Shown here: in pieces, positions 11,092-21,838 of the stretch
Numbering within the stretch: position 1 is the stretch's first letter
How the letters are laid out: every line of letters starts with the position of its first letter
Assembly (NCBI GenBank): GCA_026225945.1
Contig: JAMJFZ010000881.1
Coordinates: 1,518,501 to 1,582,500 of the forward strand
Direction of reading: 5' to 3'
DNA length: 64,000 bases
Source of the DNA: Cricetomys ansorgei
Lineage: Eukaryota; Chordata; Mammalia; Rodentia; Nesomyidae
Program-made: the position numbers and the translations under genes
Notes under the pieces: model-generated
Seen by the model: only the letters and a program-made list of their open reading frames with translations
What the model was told of the DNA's origin: nothing
Database searches by the model: none

Positions 11092-11382
11092 TATAAAAGC
11101 TTTTAAAAAACTCTGAAATGAGGGACATACAAACCATAAGCCTGCCATCCCCACTCTGACACAGCCAACTGCTCTCCCTCATGGGTTGCCTTCTCTGCTT
11201 TCCTAAATAAACTGCCTGAACTGTCTATGTCCACCGAACTCCTTCCTTGCACAACAGAATGTTGTTGCTGGCTTGTTCTCTGCAACTGCAATTAGTAAAA
11301 ATTAGAAGGATCAGCTCAGGGAGCAGTCAGCACACCTCGCAGAGAGAGCTCTTACACAGCTTTGTTGTCAGAGAGGTCTAAA

Positions 11383-11612
11383 CCAGACTCTGGCTCTGGC
11401 AGTGATTTGAATGAGTCTCCTTCGAAAATTTAATTAGTCTCTTCCAACCGCAGCCTCTTCACCCATGTTGTGAATGGGATAACGATGCTACCTAACCCCC
11501 TGAGTTAGAGTAAGGATTACGTGAGATAATGAATGTAAAACATTTAATCCAGTGTCTTGAAAGTAGTAAATGCTCAGTAAATCTTAATTACATTGTGATC
11601 ATTATATTCCTT
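11383..11612 (+). mobile_element. MIR SINE
   Basis: MIR order is visible: 'actctggctctggcagtgat', the 'cctcttcacccatgttgtga' region, 'ggataacgatgctacc', 'taaggattacgtgagataat', and 'agtaaatgctcagtaaat' at the 3' end. A tRNA-derived mammalian repeat much older than the rodent SINEs around it. Confidence 0.8.
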
Positions 11613-12926
11613 GTCATGCAGAGAAAGACACCAGGGAAAGTCGGCGCGGCTGTGAGCTGAGAGGAGGTTGGGGCAGTCACTGTGGCTGAGAGGTGGCTGG
11701 GCTAATATTACTGTGGGCTCTTCCTCCTTAGCCCCTGGGAAATATAGGTGATCTTAGAGCTGTGCGGGCTGTTGGAGGCTTTGTGGGGCTGTGACGCGGC
11801 TGAGTGCTCCAGCAGTCCTGGACAGTGCCCTGGGTTTAATCTCTAACATGACCCTCTCCCGCAACAGAGGCCACTTGCAATCCACAAACTTCGGGAAAAT
11901 GCTAAAATTATATTTTTAGTATTCACAAGTTTCCTGTAAATCGTCAAGTAGGGAAAAGGCAAATGACACAACCCTAACCATTTTTTTTTGGAATATCAGC
12001 AATGAAATTTCACAAAACACCCCTTTCCCCCCCACCGGGGATATGCACCCAAAACAACATCCGTTACTTATTCTCAGGACAAGGTGTACCTTGCTTCCAA
12101 ATGACGCTATTCTCTTCTGTGTTATTTTACTAGGCTGGTAGAGAGTTCATCTTCTCTCCATTTGGGCTCTGTTCCTGCCAATGTCACAAATGGTGTTACC
12201 AGCAGGAAGCTCACAAATGTTGTTTGTAATTAAAAAGCAACTCCATGCCCGGAAACACGTGCAATATTGTATATAGAAAGAAATGTTCTTCACCATGGGA
12301 GCACAGAGACGAATGCCCAAGATTTTAAAAATTAAATTAAAAATATGTGCATTGTTCTTGCAAAGGACGTTTAGTAGCCTGCAGTGAATCTGCATGATGG
12401 AAAGTTGTGGATGTGTGGCTTTGAATCCCCGATCTGTAATTTACTGGGCATTCATGCTCCTTTCATGTATAAATACTGGGCTCGACAAATCTGATTTCCT
12501 TTACCACCAATCCCTGTGATTCATTTTCTACAACTATATGGTGTGGGTCCCCTGCGGGAAGCCTGATATCGCCCTCCTGCTGCTCCGTCCACCTGTTTAG
12601 AATTTACATCCAAAATTCATCTAAAGCATACCATTTTCCCCCTGGAGAATATTGAGTTAATATATTAACAAATTCCAGATGAAGCAGATATGGACTGAGG
12701 GCTTTGTGACTTTGTATTTCACAAACTCCCCTTTGATGGAATTGGCAACCCACAATTTTTTTTCAGAGTAAAATCAGAACAGAAACCTCCCAAAATAAAG
12801 TCCAAGCAAAACAATACACAAAAGAGAATTCCTTCTATGCACATTTCGTGGATATTTTTCTTCCCTCTAACCATGACGTTCAACACGCCAGAACCAGACA
12901 CAAATGATTTTATGCATTTTAAGTTA
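11613..12926. other. unique sequence, possible second MIR remnant
   Basis: The part 11640-11850 is locally G/C-rich without a recognised family. At about 12405-12560, 'ggctttgaatccccgatctg' followed by a 'ttactgggcattcatg' block faintly resembles the MIR core; this is weak. Confidence 0.35.
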
Positions 12927-13080
12927 GATTTTTCCTAATAAAAACAGACAGAATTTATTTTTCATGGGGATTATGCGATTTTTCTGAAGTGCTGGGCTAC
13001 CTGGTTCCTCAGGCAACGCTCCATCCATCACAGCTCAGAGCTCAGCTTCCTTCTTCCTCCTTCCTAGTAAATTGCATTAG
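12927..13080 (+). repeat. diverged dispersed repeat of unknown family, copy 1
   Basis: Aligns by eye with 28785-28930 in the same orientation. Shared blocks are 'aaaacagacaga', 'tttttcatggg', 'attatgc', 'tttctgaa', 'tcctcaggcaac', 'cagagctc' and 'attgcattag'. I do not recognise the family. Confidence 0.65.
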
Positions 13081-15231
13081 CATAGATTACTTTGCAGTGA
13101 ACATTGTCTCAGCTTATTTAATCAATGTCAGCAGAGTTCTCATGCTTGTGAGCATATTCATAGACTCCTCTTTTTCTGTTTCTTTAAACTATCTTGAATG
13201 GAGGGCTACGAAGGCAGGCAAGGTGGTGAAGAGTGCTTTTAGTTTAATGTGCTCCTGCCAGACATCTCCAGCTTCTGGAGTGGGTTCTGAAGAACAGATG
13301 TCTGCCTTTCAAAGTCAAAAACATGCATCTGTTTCCTAAATGTCAAAACAATAACAGGCAAGTTAGAGAATGCAAGTGGGAAGGTCTGAGTGGGTTTTCA
13401 GAAGCATCCGAGCTGGGCCTCATTTGTAGCTGGCCAAGCAATCAGCCACGGAAGGAAGGTATTGTACCTATGAAGGCATGATTCTTTAGGACAGGGAGGG
13501 GGCAGGCAGGCATATAGGTGGCCATTACACTCTTTGAGGGAGAGGAGTTTAGTTATTGGCTTGTCTAATGGAGGTTTGTGAGTAAGCATGTCTATCTCTC
13601 TAAATAGCCCACCAGGTTTCTGTCCATGAATCTATTTAAAGCCTACCTGGATCCATTTAGCTACAGTTTCTTATCTCTCCGTCAGGGCATATTCTGGTTT
13701 CTGTTACCTGCAGATCTGTTTGCTTTCTTCCAAATGCCTGCATTTGCAGAATGTGGTCAGGAACTGATAGGATCCAGAAGAAACTAGAGTGGTTATTTCT
13801 TTCTGTTCAGTCAGTACACAAACTAGCAGGAAGAAAAACCTGCTCCCCCACCCCTCCACCTTCAAAAATAGTGTTTTCATCATTATATAAGAGAGAACAG
13901 GTAAAAAGAGGGTTAGCTACAGTGTCAATATTTTCTATACATCATGGTAAACACTTAAATGTAATTAAATGATAGAATTAATTTGTTAATCCTTATATTT
14001 TTCCCTTGTCCATTCAAGAAATGTGTCTCTAATTAAATTTCCCATTGGCCATACTAATGAAAAGAATGTCATCTAGAACTCCAGCCATCGTCAGCAAGTG
14101 TGGGAAATAGCGATAAGGCTGGGTAATTGCTGGATTAAGAATTGGTTTTTATTGAGACTGAAAGCTATGCACACTGTAGAAGGTCACCGAGTTATTTGAA
14201 ATCACATCTATAGACTCTTTGTTTCATAGCTAGTTGCTTTCTACTGCTTCTTTGAATAGTTTCCTTTTCCCATTTGTTGGTGTTCCTCTGAAATTTGCAA
14301 GGAAAGGTAACAACCATACTACAGACACTCAATTTCTTCCAGGTCATTTTCTTATTGGTTTTACATAATCCCCATAAGGAAGAAGCACAACTTAAACTCC
14401 AACGATCGTTCTGTGGATAAGAAGATCTACTCTCCTTATTGCCAAATTGGCCTCCGGATATATAGCATGGAGTTTGGAGTAGCCTCTAATGCTTGCATCT
14501 TGCAAGAAGGCAAAATAATCTCAATGTGATATGTAGAACTTTTAGTCCACTGCTATATATTTAAGTGTATGATATCTCTTCCTTGGTGGGACTTAGATGG
14601 GGGTTGGTGGTGAAGGGTGTCATGAGGAACTTGAAGGTTGACTTGGCAATCAACCAACATTACCATCATCTACTCTTCACGTTTACCATATAGAAAAGTA
14701 CCCCCACGACCGACAAACCAAACCAATTAGACAAAGTCTTCCGGCCTAGACCCTTGTCACATCATCAGCAACATGTTTTGAGGACAGTATTGGAAATTAT
14801 TGCTTGTCACTCCCTACCCAGTACAAGGAAGAATGCCCTCCTGAACTGATATTATGTCATGGCTTGAGCATGATTTTGGAACCCATTAAAAAATAAATGC
14901 AAGGCTGGTTCTATGTGCTACCTTGTATTGGTCAATTTGGCAACTTGCCATTCATCTTATGTTTTGCTGTGTGAGCCTGCAAAGATAGAACACCGCCCGC
15001 GTGACTCCTGGTGTACACCACGTCACTGTGTCGGCTATACGGGACAGAGATTTCTGTATTTTGCTGAGCCCCACCTACAACCTTTGATTTGGTCGTTACA
15101 ATCCAATTATCTAAATTCCACCAAACAGCAACAACAAAACAAAAACACCTTGAATACTTGAAGTGAATACTTCAAAGTCTCTTAAACCCTTCAAAATTTG
15201 CAAAATATGTTTTAGTTCCCCTCGCCTCTTT
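13081..15231. other. unique sequence, nothing recognised
   Basis: AT-rich DNA with only short frames and no repeat family I recognise. Faint similarity to the 28.9 kb copy may continue to about 13240. Confidence 0.45.
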
Positions 15232-15244
15232 TTTTTTTTTTTTT
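15232..15244. repeat. poly(T) run
   Basis: Short T homopolymer without an identifiable SINE or L1 body attached. Confidence 0.85.
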
Positions 15245-15459
15245 AAAGAAAAGGCTCAAAAGTGCTCATTTTTATGGAAGAAACTGCTTATGGAAATATG
15301 GGAGTTGGTGGATTAGATCATGTCTTTAAGAGTTACTGATTTACCAGCTGTAACCCACTGCTCAGCCCTCCCGCTTCGATGCACATCAGAAAGCTTGAGG
15401 ACATACTAGTCTCTGCAGGTTTTGCTTTTGTTAATATTTGTGGAGTTCTAAAATACTGA

Positions 15460-16120
15460 ATGGCCGCCTGGAGGACATTAAGTATATTATTATTCTTATT
15501 TTGGGCAGCTTAATCATTTAATATTCCTTTGCTCCATCCGTATATTAATATTTATTAGCATTATCTAGTTAGAGCTTTATTTCATACTTTAGGGATATGT
15601 TTCCCAGCATCATTTACATAGTGCTCCTGATTTCCACTGCACTTAGCAAAAGTGAAGATTAATCTCTGTAAGTAAAAGGTACACTAAGAGCAGTTAAAAA
15701 TGAGGCCCTGCAATTCAAGGGCGACTCAAGATCATACGTTCTTTGAAACCGAAAATTAGCAAAACACACTTATTTTCCTTTGGTTTTGGTTTTAGTTTTA
15801 CTTTTAAAATTCTATGCGAAGCCTAATTTGCTAGTAATCTCGAAGCGCTATTTTATTTTTTATAATTTATTTTCATTGTTTTCCCGATGAAGGGGAATGG
15901 TCATCAGAGATTATTTGCTGCAAATTTCCATAAACAATGTGGTTTATGTTGCAGCGTGCATCCATTAAGTATTACTGCCTTCAATCTGTCAGCTCTTCAA
16001 CAGTCTCTTCCCTGGATTTATAGGGTAAGCTTGTAAAAAAACATCTTATTGACTCTTTTATTATTCAGTATGTTAATTTAATATTTTTGAAAAATGAATA
16101 ATATCTAAATGCTGAAGGAA
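15460..16120. other. candidate conserved non-coding stretch
   Basis: Free of recognisable repeats and rich in TAAT/ATTA cores (for example 'attagcattatc' at 15556 and 'cattaagtattactg' near 15964), with a block at 15910-16010 of balanced composition. This pattern is common in developmental enhancers but is not proof. No frame of note. Confidence 0.25.
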
Positions 16121-17081
16121 AAAAAAGAACTGTTTATGACTCAGTAAGATTGGAATATATCAAATTTCAGTTTTTAAAAAATGTATAGAAGATAATTTAT
16201 TGATATAGAAGTTTAAAGATGATCCATGTAGGGGAAGAGAAAGAACATTTTGTAATCAAAACTTTCTTTGTAACAGCAGGAAATGGCTTTGGAAAATATT
16301 GAATTATTAAGGAGAGGATTAAAAACTAAAAGTAGTGTAGCATTATATCTTCCTAGGAACATTATATCCGGATTGGTGTGTCCTCTCAAGGTGAGAGTGG
16401 GGAATCTGCTCATACGGGACCTTAGCTCTGCGAGCGCCATGTTTAGGGCTGGGCAGGGGATGATATGTCAGCAAGTTTGGAGGAGAGCAGCAGTATGGGT
16501 GCACTACACTTCACGCTTCGCACCTGTCATAGAGCAACTGACATTTCTAGGATTGCCCGAAAAGGAGCTGGAGGCACTTAAGGAAGCCATGGCTGGTAAT
16601 TTAGTTTCAGGCATGTAAATAGACATTACATTTCTTCATTTCTTTGTGTTTATGTAGCTGTCACAGATACATACTTATTCCTTGTGTAACTTTTTCTTTC
16701 TCTGTTTCTCTCTCTCAGTGAATACACAAATATAACCAACTAATAAATGTAAATGCAAGCCCTTAATTATCAACATATGCTTTATTCTACTAGAGTTTGG
16801 ACTTTAAGTTTCCGGTATCTATTACCCAGACTCATCTGTTTGCTTGGCATGAAGAAAAACTATTTCACAGGCTATAAAGTTTTATCATTTGTCTCAATCA
16901 CATACAGCTTGAATAGCATATTCTACGACTGTTTTGGAGGAAAAAATAATATACGAATCCAGAGGAATCTGTGGCTCAATAGGAATTAACTGCGCAACTA
17001 GTAATTTAATAGCAGAGGAACAGAGAAATAGTTAAATAGAGACGTCATTTTCAGGAAAGATCTGCGTGAATTATTCTTTCC

Positions 17082-17099
17082 AAAAAAAAAAAAAAAAAA
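17082..17099. repeat. poly(A) run
   Basis: 18-base A homopolymer just upstream of the L1 3' UTR at 17340; it is not clearly the tail of any element. Confidence 0.85.
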
Positions 17100-17339
17100 G
17101 TCAAAGGTAAATAGAGAAGAAAAGAAATGTCGGATTTTAGAAGGACCCTAGGTAAAGGGACTTGAAGAAAATGTTTCATTAATTTGCTCATAAGAATATC
17201 GTTAGGAGATGAAAGAAGTTGTTGCGGTTTGATCAGTCCTCCAGGAGGTGCTCTGACGATGGGTGGAAACTGGATCAGTCATTAGAACGCAACTGAATTT
17301 CAGCTTAGAAAAAGTTTTTGCTTTACATGACATACGCGG

Positions 17340-17990
17340 CCACAACTGACACAGCTCCAACACAAAGCCTACACCTAAGCCACAGCGAGCACTTCAGAAG
17401 AAGGGTAGACAGGCTGTAAGAGCCAGGACGCCAGGGTGTCTGCTGAGAGATTGCATTTCTATATACAACGAGGGACTGTAACAGTGAGCTCCTCACAGTA
17501 CGGTCACCTAAACAAGACCTGAACGGTAATGCCGGTCGTCACGTCAGTGTGTGCGGGGCAGTCTCATGGAGGCCACTCATCGATGATGAACTACAAGCGA
17601 TCAATGATTCCCGAGAGTAGAAAATTAGTCTCCCCCAAGAATGAGTCCCCCAAATGGTTATCTAATATCAAGTGAACAGACCGAAAAATGTGTAGATGTG
17701 AGCAACGCTAAACAAACCCAGCAGATCGTATCCATATATTAACATGATATTAATTAAATAATAAGAAGTCACGAGCGTGAAAGGCAGGTAAGAGCAGGGC
17801 CGGGGGGGGGGGGGGGGGCGGCAATGATGCAAATACAGTGCTCATGTGCAAAGGCGGGTTAGTTTGATTTTGAAAGTGATTCAGACAACTGATTCTCCTA
17901 ACGTCACGCTGTCAAAAACTGCAGTAGGTTTGGCTAATCGTTCTGTTCAATAACAGGAAGGAAAGGAGGCGGGTTCTAAAACGTCTTACA
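17340..17990 (+). mobile_element. rodent L1 (Lx-type) 3' UTR
   Basis: Follows the order of a rodent L1 3' UTR that I recognise: 'gtaagagccaggacgccagg', 'cctaaacaagacctgaac', 'gatgaactacaagcgatca', 'gagagtagaaaattagtctc', 'gaatgagtcccccaaatgg' and 'gagcaacgctaaacaaaccc', then a purine-rich end. It explains the raised CpG count of this stretch. 5' truncated; no ORF2 left. Confidence 0.7.
17802..17818. repeat. poly(G) run
   Basis: 17 uninterrupted G residues inside the purine-rich end of the L1 3' UTR. On its own it can form an intermolecular or slipped G-quadruplex. Confidence 0.95.
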
Positions 17991-19085
17991 GAATGGTAAA
18001 CTACTCAGGGAAACTTTTGCTAATGGTTTAGTAGCTTTACTGCAATGGAATAATAGGTGCAGGAAGAATGCAAACTTTTAATGGGATTATTCAAGATGTC
18101 TAAGGGCCTGCAGAGTTGAAGGAAAAGATGAGATTTAGAGGAAGTCAGAACACGTACAGAATTTTTAAAAGTATCTCTTAAATTCTTTCGGTTTCCTTTG
18201 TATTTTTTGATAACATTTTATGGTAAAAATATCTAAGAAACTTCCAGATTTTAAAATGCTTTATGAGCTAGAAATATCACAAATGATAAGCTGGCATGTT
18301 TCTCCACACTGGGCTGTGCTCAAGGAGAGGGAAGGACCGTGCACCCAGTGTAAAGCTTCAGAGCTCTCAAGAGTCAACAAGCTGGCTAGATCCACTGAGC
18401 AGAGGTGTGGATCTCACCAGCTCGCCACACTAGGCTTATTTGCTTCTCATTTTTTCCTTTTTATTGATATTTCCTTTTTATCTTTGATTATCTTACTATG
18501 TGTATTTCTTTTGGAAAGGAAACATTTGTCATCCAAATTTAGAAATTTTCATTCACATTGGAAGAAAGATGACACAGTGAAATTGGTTAAGAACATAGAA
18601 AGCCATCTCACTGTGTCTTTGATGTCCAGTGACAGGACGTTTTTAGGGATAAAGTGGGGTGTTAGTAGATTTTGAAGGTGTGACAGACATTTAAAAAGGA
18701 AACCTGCCCAGTGACAGGCCTGGCAACATGTAACTTGAATCCTTTCTCTAGGTCCTGTGGGGGAAGGTATACTAAGACATCTAATAACCAGAAAGCTTAA
18801 AGTACAGAAAATCACAGCCAACTCAAAGAGGGGTACTTGTTATAAGCTGCTGTAGAAATCACATTTCTTACAGAAGTCAGCAGATAGTATGCAAAAACAG
18901 AAGCTTTTTGCCTTAGCTTCAATGACAATGTTTATCTCAATGAAGTCACTAGGAATTTTATTCTCCATTGATAACGCTTGTGCTGACCTAGCTGTTTTGG
19001 ACATCTGCAGCATCTCGAAGAACTAAAGATAACTGAATGAACAGCTAGCATTCTTGAAATTGGTTTGATGCTTTGGCAAACAGGA
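17991..19085. other. unique sequence, no gene supported
   Basis: A 151-codon plus frame at 18220-18675 is the longest non-repetitive frame in the window. Its residues show one hydrophobic stretch (about residues 74-98) but no domain I recognise, no promoter and no splice signals. Treated as chance. Confidence 0.4.
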
Positions 19086-19087
19086 CT

Positions 19088-19490
19088 GTGTGTGTATGTG
19101 CGTGTGTGTGCTCATGTGCATGACCGTGCATGACTTTAGACTTTGTGCGTGTGTCTTCATGTGTATAACTGTGTGTCAGAGTGTGACTAGGTATGTATGA
19201 CTGTGTGTATGTGTCTGCATGTGTGTGACTGTGTGTCAGTCAATATGTATGTGCTACTGTGTGTGGTTGGGAGTGTATGTATGTATATCTTCATGTATGT
19301 TACTGTGTGTCAGTGTAGAGTGTATGAATCTTAATGCGTGTGACTGTGTGTCAGGGTGTGACTCTATGTGTTGTGTCACTGTGTGTGTGAGATTGTGTGA
19401 CTGCGTATATCTTTATTTGTGTCACTGGGTCATTGTGTGACTATGCATGTCTGATTCTATGTGTTTGTGTATATATGTATATGTGTGTTT
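19088..19490. repeat. degenerate TG-rich minisatellite
   Basis: About 400 bases built from variants of 'tgtgtgactgtgtgtcag' with interspersed 'tgtatgtgtcttcatgtg' motifs. Units are imperfect and about 30-50 bases apart. The Cys/Val-rich frame at 19219-19440 is an artefact. Confidence 0.85.
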
Positions 19491-19567
19491 GTTTTTCACT
19501 GTATACCGCTTCATTTTACACTAGCCAAATATTCTGGGCTTCTGGGTAATGGCTAGTTAGAAATCAT

Positions 19568-19731
19568 CTCTCTCTCTCTAAATATATATATATTTATATA
19601 TATATATAAATATATATATAATGTGTATATATACACACACACGTATATGTATACAGATATACGCGTGTGTGTGTATTGCAATATATAGTATATATTGTAA
19701 TTGTAATATATATTAAATATGTTACATATTA

Positions 19732-19788
<57 letters not shown>

Positions 19789-19805
19789 TACATACATATA
19801 TATAG
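19568..19805. repeat. (TA)n-rich tract with short CA/TG blocks
   Basis: Alternating TA runs at 19580-19620 and 19738-19772, with 'acacacacac' and 'gtgtgtgtgt' blocks between and after. The whole tract is alternating purine-pyrimidine and largely self-complementary, so it can extrude cruciforms or take the Z form. Confidence 0.93.
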
Positions 19806-21639
19806 CAATTTTTGTCAGGATTAAATAACTGACCAGGTCTACCCTAACCGTGTGTGTCTTTGTTTGTTTTCCAGCACTCATAAGCTGTTTGATTATTATG
19901 GGATTGGGATAACTGTAATTGCTTCCTCGCGTTTAAATGGCGACTAGCATGCCTTCATCCCCACGCTGCTATGTTTGTGTTTTGTTTTTCAGGGGTTTAG
20001 CTGAGAATGTTACTGGTTGTTCCTCCCTTGTGTTTCCAGCTGCGCCTGAGCGCTGTGCAGCTGATGGGGTGGCGTGGCTGTTTTTTATTCTGTTTGCTTT
20101 TCCACAGGGGCAGCCATGTTGCTGGTGGCGTCCATCCATCAACATGACCAGTGTTTTCTCAGAAAACGCGTGCTGTGTTTTAGAATGTTTTACACTCTTA
20201 GTAAGGAGTACTTGCCACATAGGTGAATATATATCAAATTTACAAGCTATGATTAAAATGATCAAGTCTAGTATTATAAAAGTTTCTGTAAAATCTGTTA
20301 AAAATAAGAACTTTATAAATAAGGAAAAATAATTAGAAATAGAATTACTGTCAAACTGAAAATATTATATCGAAGCTAGGTATCCATGACTAGGTGTAGT
20401 CATTTTGACTTTTTTTTTCATTTTTTAAGCATTACAAAGCTTTGAATAGGATAGTTTGTAAATTTTAGGACTTCTTTATGCTAAAATTCATAGCTTCAGA
20501 ATTCCTAAGATTTATTTGCTAACACAAGCAAAGTTGCGTATCCCTGATACTAACAGGCATTGTACCTGTTAAAAAGTTTTCTTATTTAGGTAATGTATCC
20601 TGGGGATGTATTAAAGATCACTTGAGACTCAGTACCGTTGGCTTTCACCCCGCTGAGTCATGTATGAAATTAGGGCAGAGTTGATTTCCTGTAGCCACTA
20701 AACAATAAGAATCCAGAGCCAGCAGGCTGTGGTGGCTTGCTATTTTCAGTGTGATACTCAGATGAGTAATCAGCTTAGCAGCCACACCCAGTGTCCACCC
20801 AAAGACCAACGCTCTAGGATTCTTGTGGCCTCTCTCTTGACAAAGCATTGAACAGATCCTCAGAGTCAGACATCCTAGTTCACAAGGGCAGTGGAACACA
20901 TGCCTCCGAATTATATCCCAGTCACTGAAGAATAAGGGGCCTTAATTCCCAGTTTAAAAATAAACATGCTTGTCGTCCTTATATGAAAACAGAACTTAAG
21001 ATAATTTTAAGCTATAGGTAATCTCCAATTCTAAGCATCATTGTTGTCTGAGGAAAACCAGCTGTAAGTTGTGGCATTTTACAAAAAAGTCTGCAATGTG
21101 AGATTTTCAAGATGTCAACATACTTTGTCCTGAAAATATGAAACATGACAGAGTTAAAGGAAGAATTGTATAAATGATGCATCGCTGAAGCATTTAGTCC
21201 GACGTCCTTAGCCTTTGCCTTGACACCCCCAGAAGGGATGTTCAGCCGAGGGAGCATTGAGCTCAGAGGCTCCAAAGTGAGAGCCAGCAATGTGAGAGCA
21301 TTGGAAATTAAAGTGTGAAGGATCTGGAACGCCACCGTTAACACTTGGCAGTCACAGGAGGCATTTCAGTAGGAGAGAGATGACTTCTAGCTCAGGGTTG
21401 GACTAGCTTCACAACAATACCATTTTCAAAATTTGATTCAGGAAAAGAAAACATGGAGACAAGAATGAATGAGAAAAAGCTTCGTTTTGTACGTGTAAAA
21501 TCCAACACATTAAAACATATCTATGAATGTTCCTGACAGTTATTGAAGAAGTTACCCGAAGATTAAAGACAATGAGAAACTATTGGCAATTAGTGGCTGC
21601 TTCTTGATGCTTCTTGATAGCCAAGGTTAAGTTGCACTT
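19806..21639. other. unique sequence, no gene supported
   Basis: Contains a 131-codon plus frame (19937-20332) and an overlapping minus frame (19969-20265), neither with recognisable domains. No repeat family identified. Confidence 0.4.
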
Positions 21640-21838
21640 GCCTCGCCCCCACTAGACAATCTCTCACCTGTGATTGGCCAAGACACTAAACTCAGTGGGC
21701 CACACCCACAGCTCAAACGAAAGTAGGAAGGGACTTGTTGAAAGAAGAGGTATCAGGGGTGGGAAGGAGGATGAGAGGGGAATGGCAGATGAAAATAATT
21801 AAATTTTATTATATAAATGTATAAACAACAAAATGAAT
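21640..21838 (+). mobile_element. L1 (Lx-type) 3' end
   Basis: Ends as rodent L1 3' UTRs do: 'ctcagtgggccacacccaca', a G/A-rich stretch ('gaggatgagaggggaatgg' at 21769), then 'aattaaattttattatat' and 'aatgtataaacaacaaa'. 5' truncated. Confidence 0.65.

Noticed and set aside
17230..17800. Raised CpG taken at first for a promoter or CpG island
   Set aside because: The stretch follows the order of an L1 3' UTR, which accounts for the CpGs.
18220..18675. 151-codon plus-strand frame, longest in non-repeat DNA
   Set aside because: No recognisable family, no promoter or splice signals; single hydrophobic stretch only.
19937..20332. 131-codon plus-strand frame
   Set aside because: Opposed by a 98-codon minus frame; no domain.
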